Shown one piece after another: positions 46,157-55,654 of a DNA stretch of 64,000 nucleotides. The DNA comes from Legionella steigerwaltii (GTDB lineage Bacteria; Pseudomonadota; Gammaproteobacteria; Legionellales; Legionellaceae). Position numbers and translations under genes: made by a program. Within the stretch, counting starts at the first letter, position 1; the number at the start of each line of letters is the position of its first letter. The stretch is taken from positions 301,108-365,107 of the forward strand of contig NZ_LNYZ01000013.1 in the NCBI RefSeq assembly GCF_001468065.1, in the 5' to 3' direction. Below the pieces are notes generated by a model that ran no database searches, had not been told where the DNA came from, and saw only the letters and a program-made list of their open reading frames with translations.

Positions 46157-47683
46157 TTAGCTTAAAACTCGTATACACCGCACCCCAAACCTAAACTCCT
46201 TACTGTTGCCAAGCGGATTGGTAGTAATGGTGTCAAAGCTTTCTTGCCACGCAAACAAGAGAGAACCGGGATTAGTTTGTTCCGTAGAAGTCCAGTAACC
46301 ACCTGTTAAACAATTTGCACCAGTAGGTGGATTGCATGAAGTACTCGGAGTTGAACTGGCTTCACTTCCAATTAAAAAAGGAAGACTACCCACAATGCTT
46401 TGCATTGTTGATGAACAGTTCGTAAAAACAGTACCATTAACTGAATCAGTCTCACAGACAGCTGGCAAATACCAATCACTGAAACCAGCATGACTGTAAC
46501 TAATACATACTCCTGCTGCATAAGTTGCCGGTGCGATGTTGGTGTTGCCCAAGTGGCCATTCAAAACTTTTGAAATCTGCCATGTATTTCCTGGACCATT
46601 TGTTCCCGTGTTATTAGGGTTTGTACTACCAGTTACACTACTTAGGTTCTGTCCAAAATTGAAATCCCATGCACCAGTTGCATTAGTACATTGGAACAAT
46701 GGAGCTGTCGCGCAAGCAGGGTCCGCATCCCAAGGAACCCCTGGACCTGGAGATGTAAACGGTGGAAGCCAAGGTTTTGCCTGATCGACTAGAGACATTA
46801 CTTTTCCACCGATACTTCCTGTATTTACAGTCGTATCATCCACTGCAAAGAGAAAACCTCCTTGATACTGGCATCCATAACCTAGGACAAGAGCATCGGC
46901 TTGAGTAGAAAGCCCCCCATCTGCTGTGATCATCACGACACCAGGTAACGGTTGTGTACCTGAAGTACAAGGAGTATTGCTCGCATCACTACTCGCTACA
47001 TTTCCTGGGGTAAGAGTAATGGTGCACGAATCACCGGCAAGGAGTGTTCCCGTACAGGTAGTACTTGTGATGCTGGTTCCTAAGGGTAAACCTGAAGAAC
47101 TCACTAATACATTGTTAGCGCTCACTGGTCCGGTATTTTTAACGGTAATTAATCTCGGATTACCTGTTAGTGCCGCATTCTGAGTAGCAGTACATGAAGA
47201 AAGAGGTTGGCAGTTTGTTGACAGTGCTAATAAGGTCATACTCGGTGTTAGAATTGGTGCGGGCTGATTGAGAAAATGAATTGCCAAGTTGTCGGGTTCA
47301 CTAGGCCGATAACATTGATTAGGGTTTGGTATTCCATCAGGATTAGCTTGGCAGAGCTGTGGACCTCTTGATATATCACCATGCAAAGAACTGCCTGAAA
47401 CTTTGAGAATTAAGGTACAGGATTGATGATATCCTAAAGGCGCAGTACATCCAGACGAAGTAATCCCATCAATCGATTTCATCCGTAAAGTATGGGTTTT
47501 AGATGATTGATTGGTTACCTTATATTGAATCGTAACATTTCCTGATGGATAGATATTCACATGAGGTGGGTGTGCTGGATCAGTTTGAAACGTCCAAAGA
47601 GGGGTTTTTGCCTGGGCTGTATTGAGAAAGGAAAACCCAACCAATCCCATAAATAAGAATTTTCTTAAATCAATTTTCTTCAT
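46157..47683 (-). CDS. Exported DUF1566-like surface protein
   Basis: 508 residues from the ATG at 47683, with AAGGAC upstream; a longer frame to 47728 is not supported. A signal peptide ends near AQA. The first ~130 mature residues repeat the module seen at 14986-16341 (PLWTFQT, TNQSSKTHTLRM, CQANPDGIPNPNQCY). A middle Ig-like beta-rich part with Cys pairs follows. The C-terminal ~170 residues fit DUF1566 (GFSDWYLPAVCE, GGYWTSTEQ, FGVRCIRV), a fold related to sulfatase-modifying/C-type-lectin-like domains. It probably acts in adhesion or glycan binding at the surface (inference). Confidence 0.7.
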   Translation of the reverse strand: MKKIDLRKFLFMGLVGFSFLNTAQAKTPLWTFQTDPAHPPHVNIYPSGNVTIQYKVTNQSSKTHTLRMKSIDGITSSGCTAPLGYHQSCTLILKVSGSSLHGDISRGPQLCQANPDGIPNPNQCYRPSEPDNLAIHFLNQPAPILTPSMTLLALSTNCQPLSSCTATQNAALTGNPRLITVKNTGPVSANNVLVSSSGLPLGTSITSTTCTGTLLAGDSCTITLTPGNVASSDASNTPCTSGTQPLPGVVMITADGGLSTQADALVLGYGCQYQGGFLFAVDDTTVNTGSIGGKVMSLVDQAKPWLPPFTSPGPGVPWDADPACATAPLFQCTNATGAWDFNFGQNLSSVTGSTNPNNTGTNGPGNTWQISKVLNGHLGNTNIAPATYAAGVCISYSHAGFSDWYLPAVCETDSVNGTVFTNCSSTMQSIVGSLPFLIGSEASSTPSTSCNPPTGANCLTGGYWTSTEQTNPGSLLFAWQESFDTITTNPLGNSKEFRFGVRCIRVLS

Positions 47684-47882
47684 TTTTATGTCCTTATGCC
47701 CCATAAGTGGGGTTAAACAATTCACCATTGGTGTATAAATGATTCATGATAATACTTGATACCAAATTTTAAATCAAAACTCCCCTTAGCATAATGCATT
47801 CGAGTTAGCAGTATTCCTCTATTGAAAATTGAGCGGTTACATGCTCTATCCGAATTTATGATTGATTTACTGAGGAGCGTTT

Positions 47883-48134
47883 ATGCTAATCCACTCGCCA
47901 CGGGAACTGGCACTATTGATAAAGAATCAACGAAAAAAAATGCAGCTAAGCCAAGCTGAGGTTGCTGACTTAGTGGGTTTAAAGCAGAAAACCATTTCTG
48001 CCATTGAAAATAACCCAGAAAATATGAGATTAAGTACTCTATTTCGAATATTATCCGCTCTTAGTCTAGACTTCAAAGCATCAATAAAAAGCGAACCTCA
48101 AACAACAACCAATCAATGGAACGATGAATGGTGA
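47883..48134 (+). CDS. HipB-like XRE-family transcriptional regulator, apparently orphan
   Basis: 83 residues; GGAG lies six bases before the ATG. The helix-turn-helix runs LSQAEVADLVGLKQKTISAIEN, and the order of motifs and the C-terminal end in Glu-Trp follow E. coli HipB, the antitoxin that represses hipBA. No HipA kinase follows: the only frame overlapping the stop (starting near 48124) encodes about 18 residues and ends, after which a repeat begins at 48195. It may be a remnant antitoxin, or may regulate genes elsewhere. Confidence 0.74.
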   Translation: MLIHSPRELALLIKNQRKKMQLSQAEVADLVGLKQKTISAIENNPENMRLSTLFRILSALSLDFKASIKSEPQTTTNQWNDEW

Positions 48135-48567
48135 ACCTATATTTGAAGGCTTGCAAAAAGCAAAACAAAAATTGGAATAATGAGCGGGATATAGATGTAG
48201 GTTGGGCCTTGGCTTGAGGGATCCTCACCTTTTAATTTGTGTACCTTATAGACTTCAACGTCCCGAGGCTTGTCCGCGGGATCCAGAGATATACTTAATT
48301 GCAATGTATTTTTGTTATTGACGAGATCATAGTGTATCCTACAGACAAGCCGCAGGACGTAGAATGAGAGATATTTAGTTTAAAAAGTGAGGATACGTCA
48401 GGGCTTTGGTCCAACCTACATCAAAAGCAATAATTTTAAAGTGAAAAAATTTCTATAATATCACCAAATAATCTTCTTAATAAAGAATTAATTATAAGAA
48501 ATTAGGCTTTTTTGAAAATTGTCTACTATAGTTATTTTTAAATAACAATAATAACTTAGGGGATATC
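48135..48567. other. Intergenic region with a MITE-like element
   Basis: 433 bases without a gene. It includes the inverted-repeat element at 48195-48421 and the AT-rich upstream region of the deacetylase gene. Confidence 0.5.
48195..48421. repeat. MITE-like imperfect inverted repeat, about 227 bp
   Basis: It begins ATGTAGGTTGGGCC and ends with a matching reverse complement (CCAACCTACAT). Inner arms also pair (GAGGATCCTCAC-type and GGCTTGTCCGCGGGA-type segments). It has no open frame. The size and terminal inverted repeats fit a non-autonomous miniature element, but no target-site duplication was confirmed. Confidence 0.6.
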
Positions 48568-49413
48568 ATGTTACTTCGATGGACCGGTGTAACACTCTTG
48601 TTTTGCATACTAAATTCTCCATGTTTTGCTGAAGAAAAAGAAATTGCAATTACAATTGATGATCTACCCTTTGTCGGTTCGGGTACAAGCACACCTGCAA
48701 GTCTGAAAAGAACTCAGGCTCGATTTATGGCAATCGTCAAAGCGCTTGTTGATAATCAAGTTCCAGCTACAGGTTTTGCTATTGGCGGAGCGGTGGCGAA
48801 AAATGAATGGGATTTGCTGCAAACATTTCGCAATCAAGGGTTTGCTCTAGGAAATCATACTTATACTCATAAAAGCTTAAACAGTATCAGTGCCGATAAA
48901 TACATAGCTGATATAGACCGTGCAGATAACGTCTTAGCACCTGTACTAACAGAGCCTAAATATTTTCGCTATCCTTATCTGGCCGAAGGTACCGGCACCA
49001 AAAAGCAAAAAGTATATGACTACCTGGCTGCACATCAATACACCATTGCTCCAGTAACGATTGATAGCAAAGATTATGAGTTTAATGCGCGTTTCTACAG
49101 AATAGCTTATAGAAAAAGAGCCGCAAATCTTCCAGCATTCAAAAAACAGTATTTGGCGTACATCTGGAAACAAACATTAAGAGCTGAAAAAAGTGCTAAA
49201 GGAAAGAATGTCAAACAAATTTTATTAATCCATGCAAATCTTCTTAATAGCTTATGTTTAGAAGATATCATTGAATTATATAAAAAGAATGGATACAAAT
49301 TTATTAGCTTAGCGGATGCTTTAAAAGGCAATACAGCTCAATCATTGAATAACAATAAAGAAGCATTAAATAGTGTGATACCACCATATAAAAGTGGTAG
49401 GGAAAAAAGCTGA
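48568..49413 (+). CDS. Polysaccharide deacetylase (NodB domain), exported
   Basis: 281 residues with a signal peptide (cleavage near CFA). The NodB domain starts at EIAITIDDLPFVG, where Asp31 and Asp32 supply the catalytic base and metal ligand, and continues with GNHTYTHKS (His97, His101) and FRYPYLAEGTGT (motif 3) to LLIHANLLNS near the end. It removes N-acetyl groups from peptidoglycan or another polysaccharide in the periplasm. The ribosome site GGGGA is clear. It is convergent with mltA, across a hairpin-rich gap. Confidence 0.83.
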   Translation: MLLRWTGVTLLFCILNSPCFAEEKEIAITIDDLPFVGSGTSTPASLKRTQARFMAIVKALVDNQVPATGFAIGGAVAKNEWDLLQTFRNQGFALGNHTYTHKSLNSISADKYIADIDRADNVLAPVLTEPKYFRYPYLAEGTGTKKQKVYDYLAAHQYTIAPVTIDSKDYEFNARFYRIAYRKRAANLPAFKKQYLAYIWKQTLRAEKSAKGKNVKQILLIHANLLNSLCLEDIIELYKKNGYKFISLADALKGNTAQSLNNNKEALNSVIPPYKSGREKS

Positions 49414-49474
49414 TATTTATAAGACATCCGAGGATTAAAGCTAGCCTTTCTCCCCTCATCCGCCCTATCGGACA

Positions 49475-49534
49475 CCTTCTTCCCAAAGGGGAGAAGGGAA
49501 AAGGGACTCCCCTCTCCCGTCAACGGGAGAGGGG
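49475..49534. terminator. Twin hairpins between convergent genes
   Basis: A first hairpin at about 49475-49497 (arms CCTTCTtCCC and GGGgAGAAGG) and a second at 49509-49534 with an 11-bp perfect stem (CCCCTCTCCCG / CGGGAGAGGGG) and a TCAA loop. They lie between the deacetylase and mltA genes and may end both transcripts; they also resemble dispersed intergenic repeats. Confidence 0.6.
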
Positions 49535-49554
49535 CTGGGGGTGAGGGCGCAAAA

Positions 49555-50769
49555 CTACCCAGAAATTAATTTATTTTTCTCTAATCGAGATACCGCATTT
49601 TTGGGCAAAAGAATCCAATAATGACCATGATTTTTCATATGACCAGCAATCAGAGTAGCTTTTTCACCGCCGCCCCAAAAAACATCGCCTCGCACTTTAC
49701 CACGTATCGCTCCGCCTGTATCTTGAGCAATCATCAAGCGTTGCAAGGGTTTATTCTCATCAGGATTTGTACTGTCTGGACGCGTAGTTGCTAACCAAAG
49801 AGGTGCTCCCATCGGAACCCACTGCTTATCAACAGCAAGAGAATAACCGGGAGTTAAAGCCACACCTTGTGAGCCTAAAGCGACGCCTTCAGACATTTTA
49901 CGGAAGAAAACAAAAGATTTATTTTTATTAATCACTTTATCCATCTGTTTGGGATGAGCTTCCAAATAACGTTTTATTGCTTGCATGGACGCATTATCTT
50001 TAGTCATAACGCCTTTTTTGATCAAAACCCCTGCAATAGCAGTATAAGGAGCTCCATTCTGGGCATCGTATCCAACGTAAAGATTCTTACCATCCTCAAG
50101 CTGGATAACCCCTGAACCTTGAATTTCCAAAAACAAACGATCTATTGGACTATTAATCCATACTAAAACGCGCGCTTTGCCTTTAAGTGCTCCATGATTA
50201 ATTTGTGCACGAGTATAATAAGGAACCAGCTTTTTCCCTTCTAAGCGACCGATAATACGGCGATTTTTTAAATCGTTAAAGAAAAGACCCAAATCAGATG
50301 TGACCAAATCATCAGGAGTTTCATAAAGAGGAACATGAAATTCTTTAGATTTAGTATAACTGCCTTTAATTGCAGGCACATAATAACCAGTAAATAAGCC
50401 AGGCTTTTCACCTGTATCGGTAAACTCCACTGGAGTGAACCACTCTTCAAAAAACTGTTTTACTTCTTTTTCGGCAGTAGGAGAAATTTTTAATGCAGCG
50501 TTACAAGCTGGCTGCCAATCCCTTACCTGCAAATCAATATGATCTGTTCCCACAACCTGCTCAGGACTTTGCTTAATAAAAGCACGGCATGATGCCTGAA
50601 AAGTCTGCAAAGACTTTTTTAGATCCGCTGATTTCCAACCGGGTAATCGATCAAAATCAGCCTGTCTAAACAAGGTTGATGGCTTTTTCGCTGGCCAAAA
50701 CCACCATACTGAAAAACTCAAGGCAATTAAGGCTAAAATAGCTGTAATAGAGATTATTTTCGTTTTCAT
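49555..50769 (-). CDS. mltA: Membrane-bound lytic murein transglycosylase A
   Basis: 404 residues from the ATG at 50769; a frame to 50820 starts at TTG without a site. The N-terminal hydrophobic segment (IISITAILALIALSFSVWWF) anchors it; no lipobox Cys is evident. The MltA domain spans the middle (GLFTGYYVPAIKGSYT, VWINSPIDRLFLEIQGSG) and the 3D domain with catalytic Asp is AQDTGGAIRGKVRGDVFWG near the C-terminus. It cleaves peptidoglycan glycan strands with 1,6-anhydro product formation. Length fits the family. Confidence 0.88.
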   Translation of the reverse strand: MKTKIISITAILALIALSFSVWWFWPAKKPSTLFRQADFDRLPGWKSADLKKSLQTFQASCRAFIKQSPEQVVGTDHIDLQVRDWQPACNAALKISPTAEKEVKQFFEEWFTPVEFTDTGEKPGLFTGYYVPAIKGSYTKSKEFHVPLYETPDDLVTSDLGLFFNDLKNRRIIGRLEGKKLVPYYTRAQINHGALKGKARVLVWINSPIDRLFLEIQGSGVIQLEDGKNLYVGYDAQNGAPYTAIAGVLIKKGVMTKDNASMQAIKRYLEAHPKQMDKVINKNKSFVFFRKMSEGVALGSQGVALTPGYSLAVDKQWVPMGAPLWLATTRPDSTNPDENKPLQRLMIAQDTGGAIRGKVRGDVFWGGGEKATLIAGHMKNHGHYWILLPKNAVSRLEKNKLISG

Positions 50770-50972
50770 AGGCGGACAATTTTTACACGTTATGGAATAT
50801 TTTGCAACGATTTTTGACAAACTTTAAACATCTTGCCCTTATAAAAAACTCTTTAAGAGTAAAACATATTTTTTATAAGAATATGATTCTAATTAATTTC
50901 TTCAAAACGCACAAACAAATGAATCGAATAAATTCTCAATATAAAAAAAAAATATCCATTTCGCGAGCTTGA

Positions 50973-51060
50973 GTCAAAATGGCTTGATTTTTCGAGAACC
51001 GAAGCGCAGCATACACGAAGTATGTGAGCATCGGAGCGCAGAAAATCAAGCCAGTTTGGC
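50973..51060. repeat. Imperfect inverted repeat
   Basis: Arms GTCAAAATGGCTTGATTTT (50973-50991) and AAAATCAAGCCAGTTTGGC (51042-51060) are near reverse complements. The spacer itself contains paired GAAGCGCAGCATAC / GTATGTGAGC-type segments. The rest of the 308-base gap (50770-51077) is AT-rich with no supported gene. Confidence 0.65.
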
Positions 51061-51077
51061 CAAGATAGTAGAAATGC

Positions 51078-53198
51078 CTAATGAATCCTTAAAACTAACT
51101 GGTTTAAAGCATTTATATAAGCTAAAAAACCTCGTAAATCATTATCTGGAACTTGGGCAAATGCCCTCTTTTTATCAATTTCGGATAATAGATCCTGTAA
51201 TTGATGGCTTAATTTCAATCCATATGCAGTATCATGTTGGTTAAAAGCAACACACACTTCGTGTTCATAAAAAAATAAATCACATCCCAATAATCTGGCC
51301 GTTTCCTCAACTTTATCTCGATTAATAGCTCCTAAAATATGACTTATAGTTGCCTGTATCATGACCAAAGAATCAAAACGCTTCCACAACTCAGTTAATA
51401 GACTTTGTTTTTTAGTGCTTAAGGGTTCATCAACAAGTGATTCAAGCAATCCCCGCGAAGTCCAAAACAAATTTGCTAAATCATGTATTTTCTTTTGATT
51501 TTCTGAGGTTAGGAGTATTTGCTTTAAATTTTGTCCTATATAAACGTACAGTTTGTTAAGATAACGATTCAACATAGTCCAAACGTCGGAACGCCATATA
51601 AGATTTGCCACAATAAAACTGGCTACAATTCCAATAACAATCCCACCCAAACGTTGCAATGGAGGTCCCAAATAAACAGGAGGCCCTCCTTCTTGGGCAA
51701 GAGAAATAATTAAAGCAATATTTGCCTGTAGCCCAATATAAGAATATTTGGGTACCTTGAACATAAAATAAGTAAAAGCCCAAATCGAGAGAAAGAATAT
51801 TAAAATAAAATCATAAAGATCCATCTTGATGAGAAATAAGGAGACTAAAGCAATGCCTCCGCCTAAAACGCAGCCAAGTATGCGATGAATGCTGACATTT
51901 TTCATTTCAAAAAGATTTTTACGGATAGAAATCACCAAACTGCTGATAATTCCATTTAAACCACCAGGCCAATTAGTTACCATCCAAAAACCCAAAGCCA
52001 GAATAACCGAAAATCCAGCTTTAATGCTGCGCTTAATTACATCCATATCAGTACGGATTCGCTCTCGGGTTTTTAAGACTTGCAACTTTACTGTCATGTT
52101 AAAAGGAATGTGGCTTAATAACGAGTGCATCAAAAGAAGGCTTTGATTCACCTGATGCAGGAAATGGATAAAAGCATAAGCAAAATTACTCTTAAAAGCA
52201 GGTTCTTGTGCCTCCATGTCAGAGTTCACTTTTGGATGCAAATGTAAGAAAACTCCCTCGTCCCCTTTTTGCATCTGTTTCACACGCTGTTCCAATTCGG
52301 TGATTCCAGTCTCTGTTTTTAATTCCAGAAGCATCTCTTGATTAGAAAAAGCCATCTGCAACTGCTTCAGATCCGCTTGAATCGCATTCAGTACAGGCTG
52401 TATCGATAATGATTGCACAATCGTTAAATCACCGTGCTGGGGAGAAATGAGAATCAAATATTGTAACCGTCGTGATAAATCATAAAAAATATCCAACAAA
52501 GCACGTACCTGATCCGTTCTTGCTTTGGTAACCCCCAACTCATAGTTCATTGCGCCAATGAGTTCTACAGCCTTACGTAGTTTCTTTTTTATCTTTAAAT
52601 TATCTTGCGCCAACACATCAAAATCAGGTTTACCATCATTCAGCATACTGAGTAATTGACCTAGTCCAACTGAAAAATCAGTAAAAATATCATGAAGTTG
52701 TATATCAATATTGTCTTTTAAGTGATTTGGAAAAATAAAATAAGCGCTAATTGCAGATACCAAAACACCAATCCCAATCTCAACCGGCCTCCAAATCGCT
52801 ACGAAAAATGCGTTTTGTGGACTCACAGCGACTTGTGAAATAATCAGGAAAGCACAAAGTGCGCCTAATAAATAAGCATAACCGTTGACACTGAAACTGT
52901 AATAATAGGAGCCAATGCACATGATTGAAAAACAAGAAAGAAAATAAAGTAAAAAACTGTTGGCAACCAACCCGGCGACATAAAAACCCAAAAACGCGCC
53001 GGCAATGGTGCCAATAATACGCAACATGGCTTTATCGATGATGTTACCCGTGTACAAATTGGACACAACAACAACACTCATTCCTGACCAAAAAGGTGTT
53101 TCTAAATGAAATTTAAATGAAATCAGCACCGCAGCTAATGCAGCAAGTGCTGTTCTTATGGCTGCTCTGTTTTCAACGGTTTGAGGCCAGAAAAACAC
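51078..53198 (-). CDS. FUSC-family inner-membrane efflux protein (AaeB-like)
   Basis: 706 residues. Two membrane blocks of five to six helices (about 1-170 and 390-540) are each followed by a long cytosolic helical region, the FUSC/AaeB layout. Typical motifs are PQTVENRAAIRTALAALAAV at the N-terminus and LGCVLGGGIALVSL in the second block. It starts three bases after the HlyD-like adaptor gene. The pair resembles the p-hydroxybenzoate exporter AaeAB; such systems remove aromatic acids or related compounds. No outer-membrane partner is adjacent. Confidence 0.82.
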   Translation of the reverse strand: MFFWPQTVENRAAIRTALAALAAVLISFKFHLETPFWSGMSVVVVSNLYTGNIIDKAMLRIIGTIAGAFLGFYVAGLVANSFLLYFLSCFSIMCIGSYYYSFSVNGYAYLLGALCAFLIISQVAVSPQNAFFVAIWRPVEIGIGVLVSAISAYFIFPNHLKDNIDIQLHDIFTDFSVGLGQLLSMLNDGKPDFDVLAQDNLKIKKKLRKAVELIGAMNYELGVTKARTDQVRALLDIFYDLSRRLQYLILISPQHGDLTIVQSLSIQPVLNAIQADLKQLQMAFSNQEMLLELKTETGITELEQRVKQMQKGDEGVFLHLHPKVNSDMEAQEPAFKSNFAYAFIHFLHQVNQSLLLMHSLLSHIPFNMTVKLQVLKTRERIRTDMDVIKRSIKAGFSVILALGFWMVTNWPGGLNGIISSLVISIRKNLFEMKNVSIHRILGCVLGGGIALVSLFLIKMDLYDFILIFFLSIWAFTYFMFKVPKYSYIGLQANIALIISLAQEGGPPVYLGPPLQRLGGIVIGIVASFIVANLIWRSDVWTMLNRYLNKLYVYIGQNLKQILLTSENQKKIHDLANLFWTSRGLLESLVDEPLSTKKQSLLTELWKRFDSLVMIQATISHILGAINRDKVEETARLLGCDLFFYEHEVCVAFNQHDTAYGLKLSHQLQDLLSEIDKKRAFAQVPDNDLRGFLAYINALNQLVLRIH

Positions 53199-53201
53199 AA
53201 A

Positions 53202-54197
53202 TCACCTGTAGGTAATGGTAGTCGCATTGGCACCAATGCGCATTGGATATTCATCAGTTAAATCATCAATATAAATTCGCACAGGGAAGCGTTGTGCAAT
53301 GCGAATCCAGTCTTCAGTTGCTTCCATATAAACTAAGGTTGAAGGGGCTACATTGCCACTTTGTACTCGATTAATTCCCCAACCAATACTATCGACATGG
53401 CCATGAAATACTTTTCCTGGATACATATCAATCATAATTTTTGCCTTGTCTCCAGGTTGAATCAACCGAAGTGCTGTTTCCCGATATCGCGTAACTACCC
53501 ACCATTGCTTGGTTTCTATAAAAGCAAATAATCCTTCTCCGGCCTTAATGTATTGACCTACACGTATATTAAAATTGGTGATGTAACCATCCTCGGGTGC
53601 TACAAGAGTAGTATGATTCAGAAGATAATTTGCCTGTCCCAACTCTGCCTGTGCTGCTAAAATTTCATTATCGTCCAAATTGGTTTGTGCAATTCTAAGT
53701 TGCTCTTCAGCCTCCTTAATTGCTGCGACTTGTTCTTTCATTTTATCGGCCAAATTAATTAAAGTGATTTTGGCCATATCTCCTTTCGATTGCAATTTTG
53801 AGTAGCGGTCATAGTGATCCTGGCTTAGATTCAATTGGATTTGGATCTGTTGCAATCGTTGTTCTGCTTTAATTACGTTAGCTTTTCCATTTTCATAATT
53901 CAATTTGGCAATATTTAACTTAGCCTGAGCTTGTTGTACGGCATAAGTGTAAGGAAGAGAATCAATTTCAATAAGCTTATCCCCTTTCTTAACTCTTTGG
54001 TTTTCTTTAACATAAATTTGTGTCACCGGCCCAGAAACCAAAGAGGCCATATTAACCATATTTGCTGAGAGATATGCATCATTCGAACGTGTGTCATAAT
54101 AAGCAAAATAACGATAAGCAGCATATCCTGCGAGCAACAGCGCCAGGACAGCAATTTGCGGCCAATACTTAAATTCAAAAATTTTTTTGAAACGCAC
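53202..54197 (-). CDS. HlyD-family periplasmic adaptor (AaeA-like)
   Basis: 331 residues. One N-terminal membrane helix (about 12-30), a lipoyl half-motif (GPVTQIYVKENQRVKKGDKL), a coiled-coil hairpin (~85-180), a second lipoyl half (APEDGYITNFNIRVGQYIKAGE) and beta-barrel domain (YPGKVFHGHVDSIGWG). This is the usual order for EmrA/AaeA adaptors. It precedes the FUSC gene with a three-base gap, so they form one efflux unit. A palindromic repeat lies about 130 bases upstream of its start. Confidence 0.85.
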   Translation of the reverse strand: MRFKKIFEFKYWPQIAVLALLLAGYAAYRYFAYYDTRSNDAYLSANMVNMASLVSGPVTQIYVKENQRVKKGDKLIEIDSLPYTYAVQQAQAKLNIAKLNYENGKANVIKAEQRLQQIQIQLNLSQDHYDRYSKLQSKGDMAKITLINLADKMKEQVAAIKEAEEQLRIAQTNLDDNEILAAQAELGQANYLLNHTTLVAPEDGYITNFNIRVGQYIKAGEGLFAFIETKQWWVVTRYRETALRLIQPGDKAKIMIDMYPGKVFHGHVDSIGWGINRVQSGNVAPSTLVYMEATEDWIRIAQRFPVRIYIDDLTDEYPMRIGANATTITYR

Positions 54198-54328
54198 CGA
54201 AAAACCTCTCTATTGATCCTAACCATTACAATACAACCAGGCTTTGGATAGCTCAAGAAATATTAGGATCTTAACATGCAACTTCATTGGCCCAATGAAA
54301 CTATCTAGCGAATTGTTAATAGAGACTA

Positions 54329-54379
54329 GTAGCCTGGGTGCAGCGGAACCCGGGTTTCGCTGCGCTGCACCCAGGCTAC
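54329..54379. repeat. Palindromic dispersed repeat, copy 2 of 4
   Basis: A short-loop copy of the GTAGCCTGGGTGCAGC palindrome; the left arm lacks a few bases relative to copy 1. It lies between the pilX stop and the HlyD-like gene. Confidence 0.92.
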
Positions 54380-54389
54380 ATTTTATATT

Positions 54390-54914
54390 TTATAGAACTG
54401 GCAAATACCGCCAACTACTCACTCCAAGGGAAATTGAATGTTCCTTTGTGGGGCAAGGTATTACCTCTCCCCTACTGACAAACCGTATTTGCAATAAAGA
54501 TTCAGGAAAACCATTTTCAATGAGTGCAATAGAAATCCGTTGATGGTGTGTAGCAGATTTTCTCCCCCTATAACGGGCTCTTAAACAAGGAAACTCGCCT
54601 AAATCTTCAATGTAATATTTGTACTGGGTCTTACCACTTATCAAAGAACAACCTTTGTTATATAGAAGATGATGCATAACCTGGTTTGCAGAATCTGTGT
54701 GTAGCACACAATCCTGATTAAACTCTGTATGTCGATGAAGTAATTGCAATGCAACATCTTCTAATTGATAAAAGTTCTGATGCACTACTTCTTGTTTGTT
54801 AATTGCCTTGTAATACAACAAAGTATGCTGCATTGAAGTCAATGTGAGTAAGCCAATCACTCCGATAATAAGCAAGGTAATGAGTAAAACAAATCCTTTA
54901 TCTTTTTTACTCAT
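54390..54914 (-). CDS. pilX: Type IV pilus minor pilin-like protein PilX
   Basis: 174 residues. A prepilin-like N-terminus: short basic leader, then GFVLLITLLIIGVIGLLTLTSMQ, the hydrophobic helix of PilX-type proteins. The position normally Glu5 is Leu, as in other PilX/GspK-like tips. The globular part has paired cysteines (DCVL, GCSL, PCLRA, PCPT). Its start overlaps the pilW stop by four bases. PilV, PilW and PilX prime pilus assembly with PilY1, which is not in this operon here. Confidence 0.68.
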   Translation of the reverse strand: MSKKDKGFVLLITLLIIGVIGLLTLTSMQHTLLYYKAINKQEVVHQNFYQLEDVALQLLHRHTEFNQDCVLHTDSANQVMHHLLYNKGCSLISGKTQYKYYIEDLGEFPCLRARYRGRKSATHHQRISIALIENGFPESLLQIRFVSRGEVIPCPTKEHSISLGVSSWRYLPVL

Positions 54915-55654
54915 GAACCACGCACCGCTACTCTAAGTTCATGTGTTTTGTTTTCATCCAAGCCCATAATAATCTCAAGAAACTGCTTCTCTTTTATACG
55001 TCGATTTCGTGTATGTATAAAATGAATTAAAGGGGTTACTTCTTCTGTCTGTACCAATTGATAATGCAAGGTATCCTCAGCATGTGCATTTTTCTTAATG
55101 AACCATTTCTCCTCAAGATACTCACCTATATAGGTCGAACCATCGTAGGGAAAAAATAGTGGCTTGTTTAAAGTAATAAGCGAATTCTCAGCATGTTGTT
55201 CTATATCAAACATTTCGTGTATCTCAGCATGATCACAATCAGCGATAAGTACAGGTCGCTTTTTATGGAAACTCACTGGATTTTGCACCAATATTCTTGT
55301 TGCACCTTGAATTTTAATTATTTTTGTAAAATGTTCATTCATACGATTTACTTGGATGAATTGAACAGGTTGATTACCAATTTGAAGTGCATGAATCCTG
55401 TTTTGATGATTCCTCCGATCAATAACGTGCAAGCGGTCAATACCCAAACAAGGAGTAAAACCTGCACGCCGAATGCTATCACTCAATAAATCACTCACCC
55501 ATTGCAAATCAAAACGCGTTGACAAAATCTTTTCAATTTCAACATATTGGCGTTTACTCCCTAAATAAAGTTGGAATAAAGTACTGATAATCACACTGGT
55601 CAGAAAAAGACTTATTAAAACCTCGGTTAAGCTAATCCCCGCTTGTTTTTTCAT
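54911..55654 (-). CDS. pilW: Type IV pilus minor pilin-like protein PilW
   Basis: 247 residues. Class III prepilin signal KKQAGISLTEVLISLFLTSVI with Glu at +5, and a long hydrophobic helix. It then has SDLLSDSIRRAGFTPCLG, a PilW hallmark. The C-terminal domain is beta-rich. It overlaps pilV and pilX by four bases each, so the three genes are translationally coupled. Confidence 0.78.
   Translation of the reverse strand: MKKQAGISLTEVLISLFLTSVIISTLFQLYLGSKRQYVEIEKILSTRFDLQWVSDLLSDSIRRAGFTPCLGIDRLHVIDRRNHQNRIHALQIGNQPVQFIQVNRMNEHFTKIIKIQGATRILVQNPVSFHKKRPVLIADCDHAEIHEMFDIEQHAENSLITLNKPLFFPYDGSTYIGEYLEEKWFIKKNAHAEDTLHYQLVQTEEVTPLIHFIHTRNRRIKEKQFLEIIMGLDENKTHELRVAVRGS

Noticed and set aside
45974..46165. 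Open frame of 63 residues between the LRR gene and the DUF1566-like gene
   Set aside because: No ribosome site and no recognised product; it overlaps the end of the neighbouring gene.
48124..48180. Possible HipA kinase start after the HipB-like gene
   Set aside because: The frame ends after about 18 residues and shows no HipA motif.
50969..51244. Open frame of 91 residues on the + strand
   Set aside because: It runs through an inverted repeat and then the reverse strand of the FUSC gene; a chance frame.
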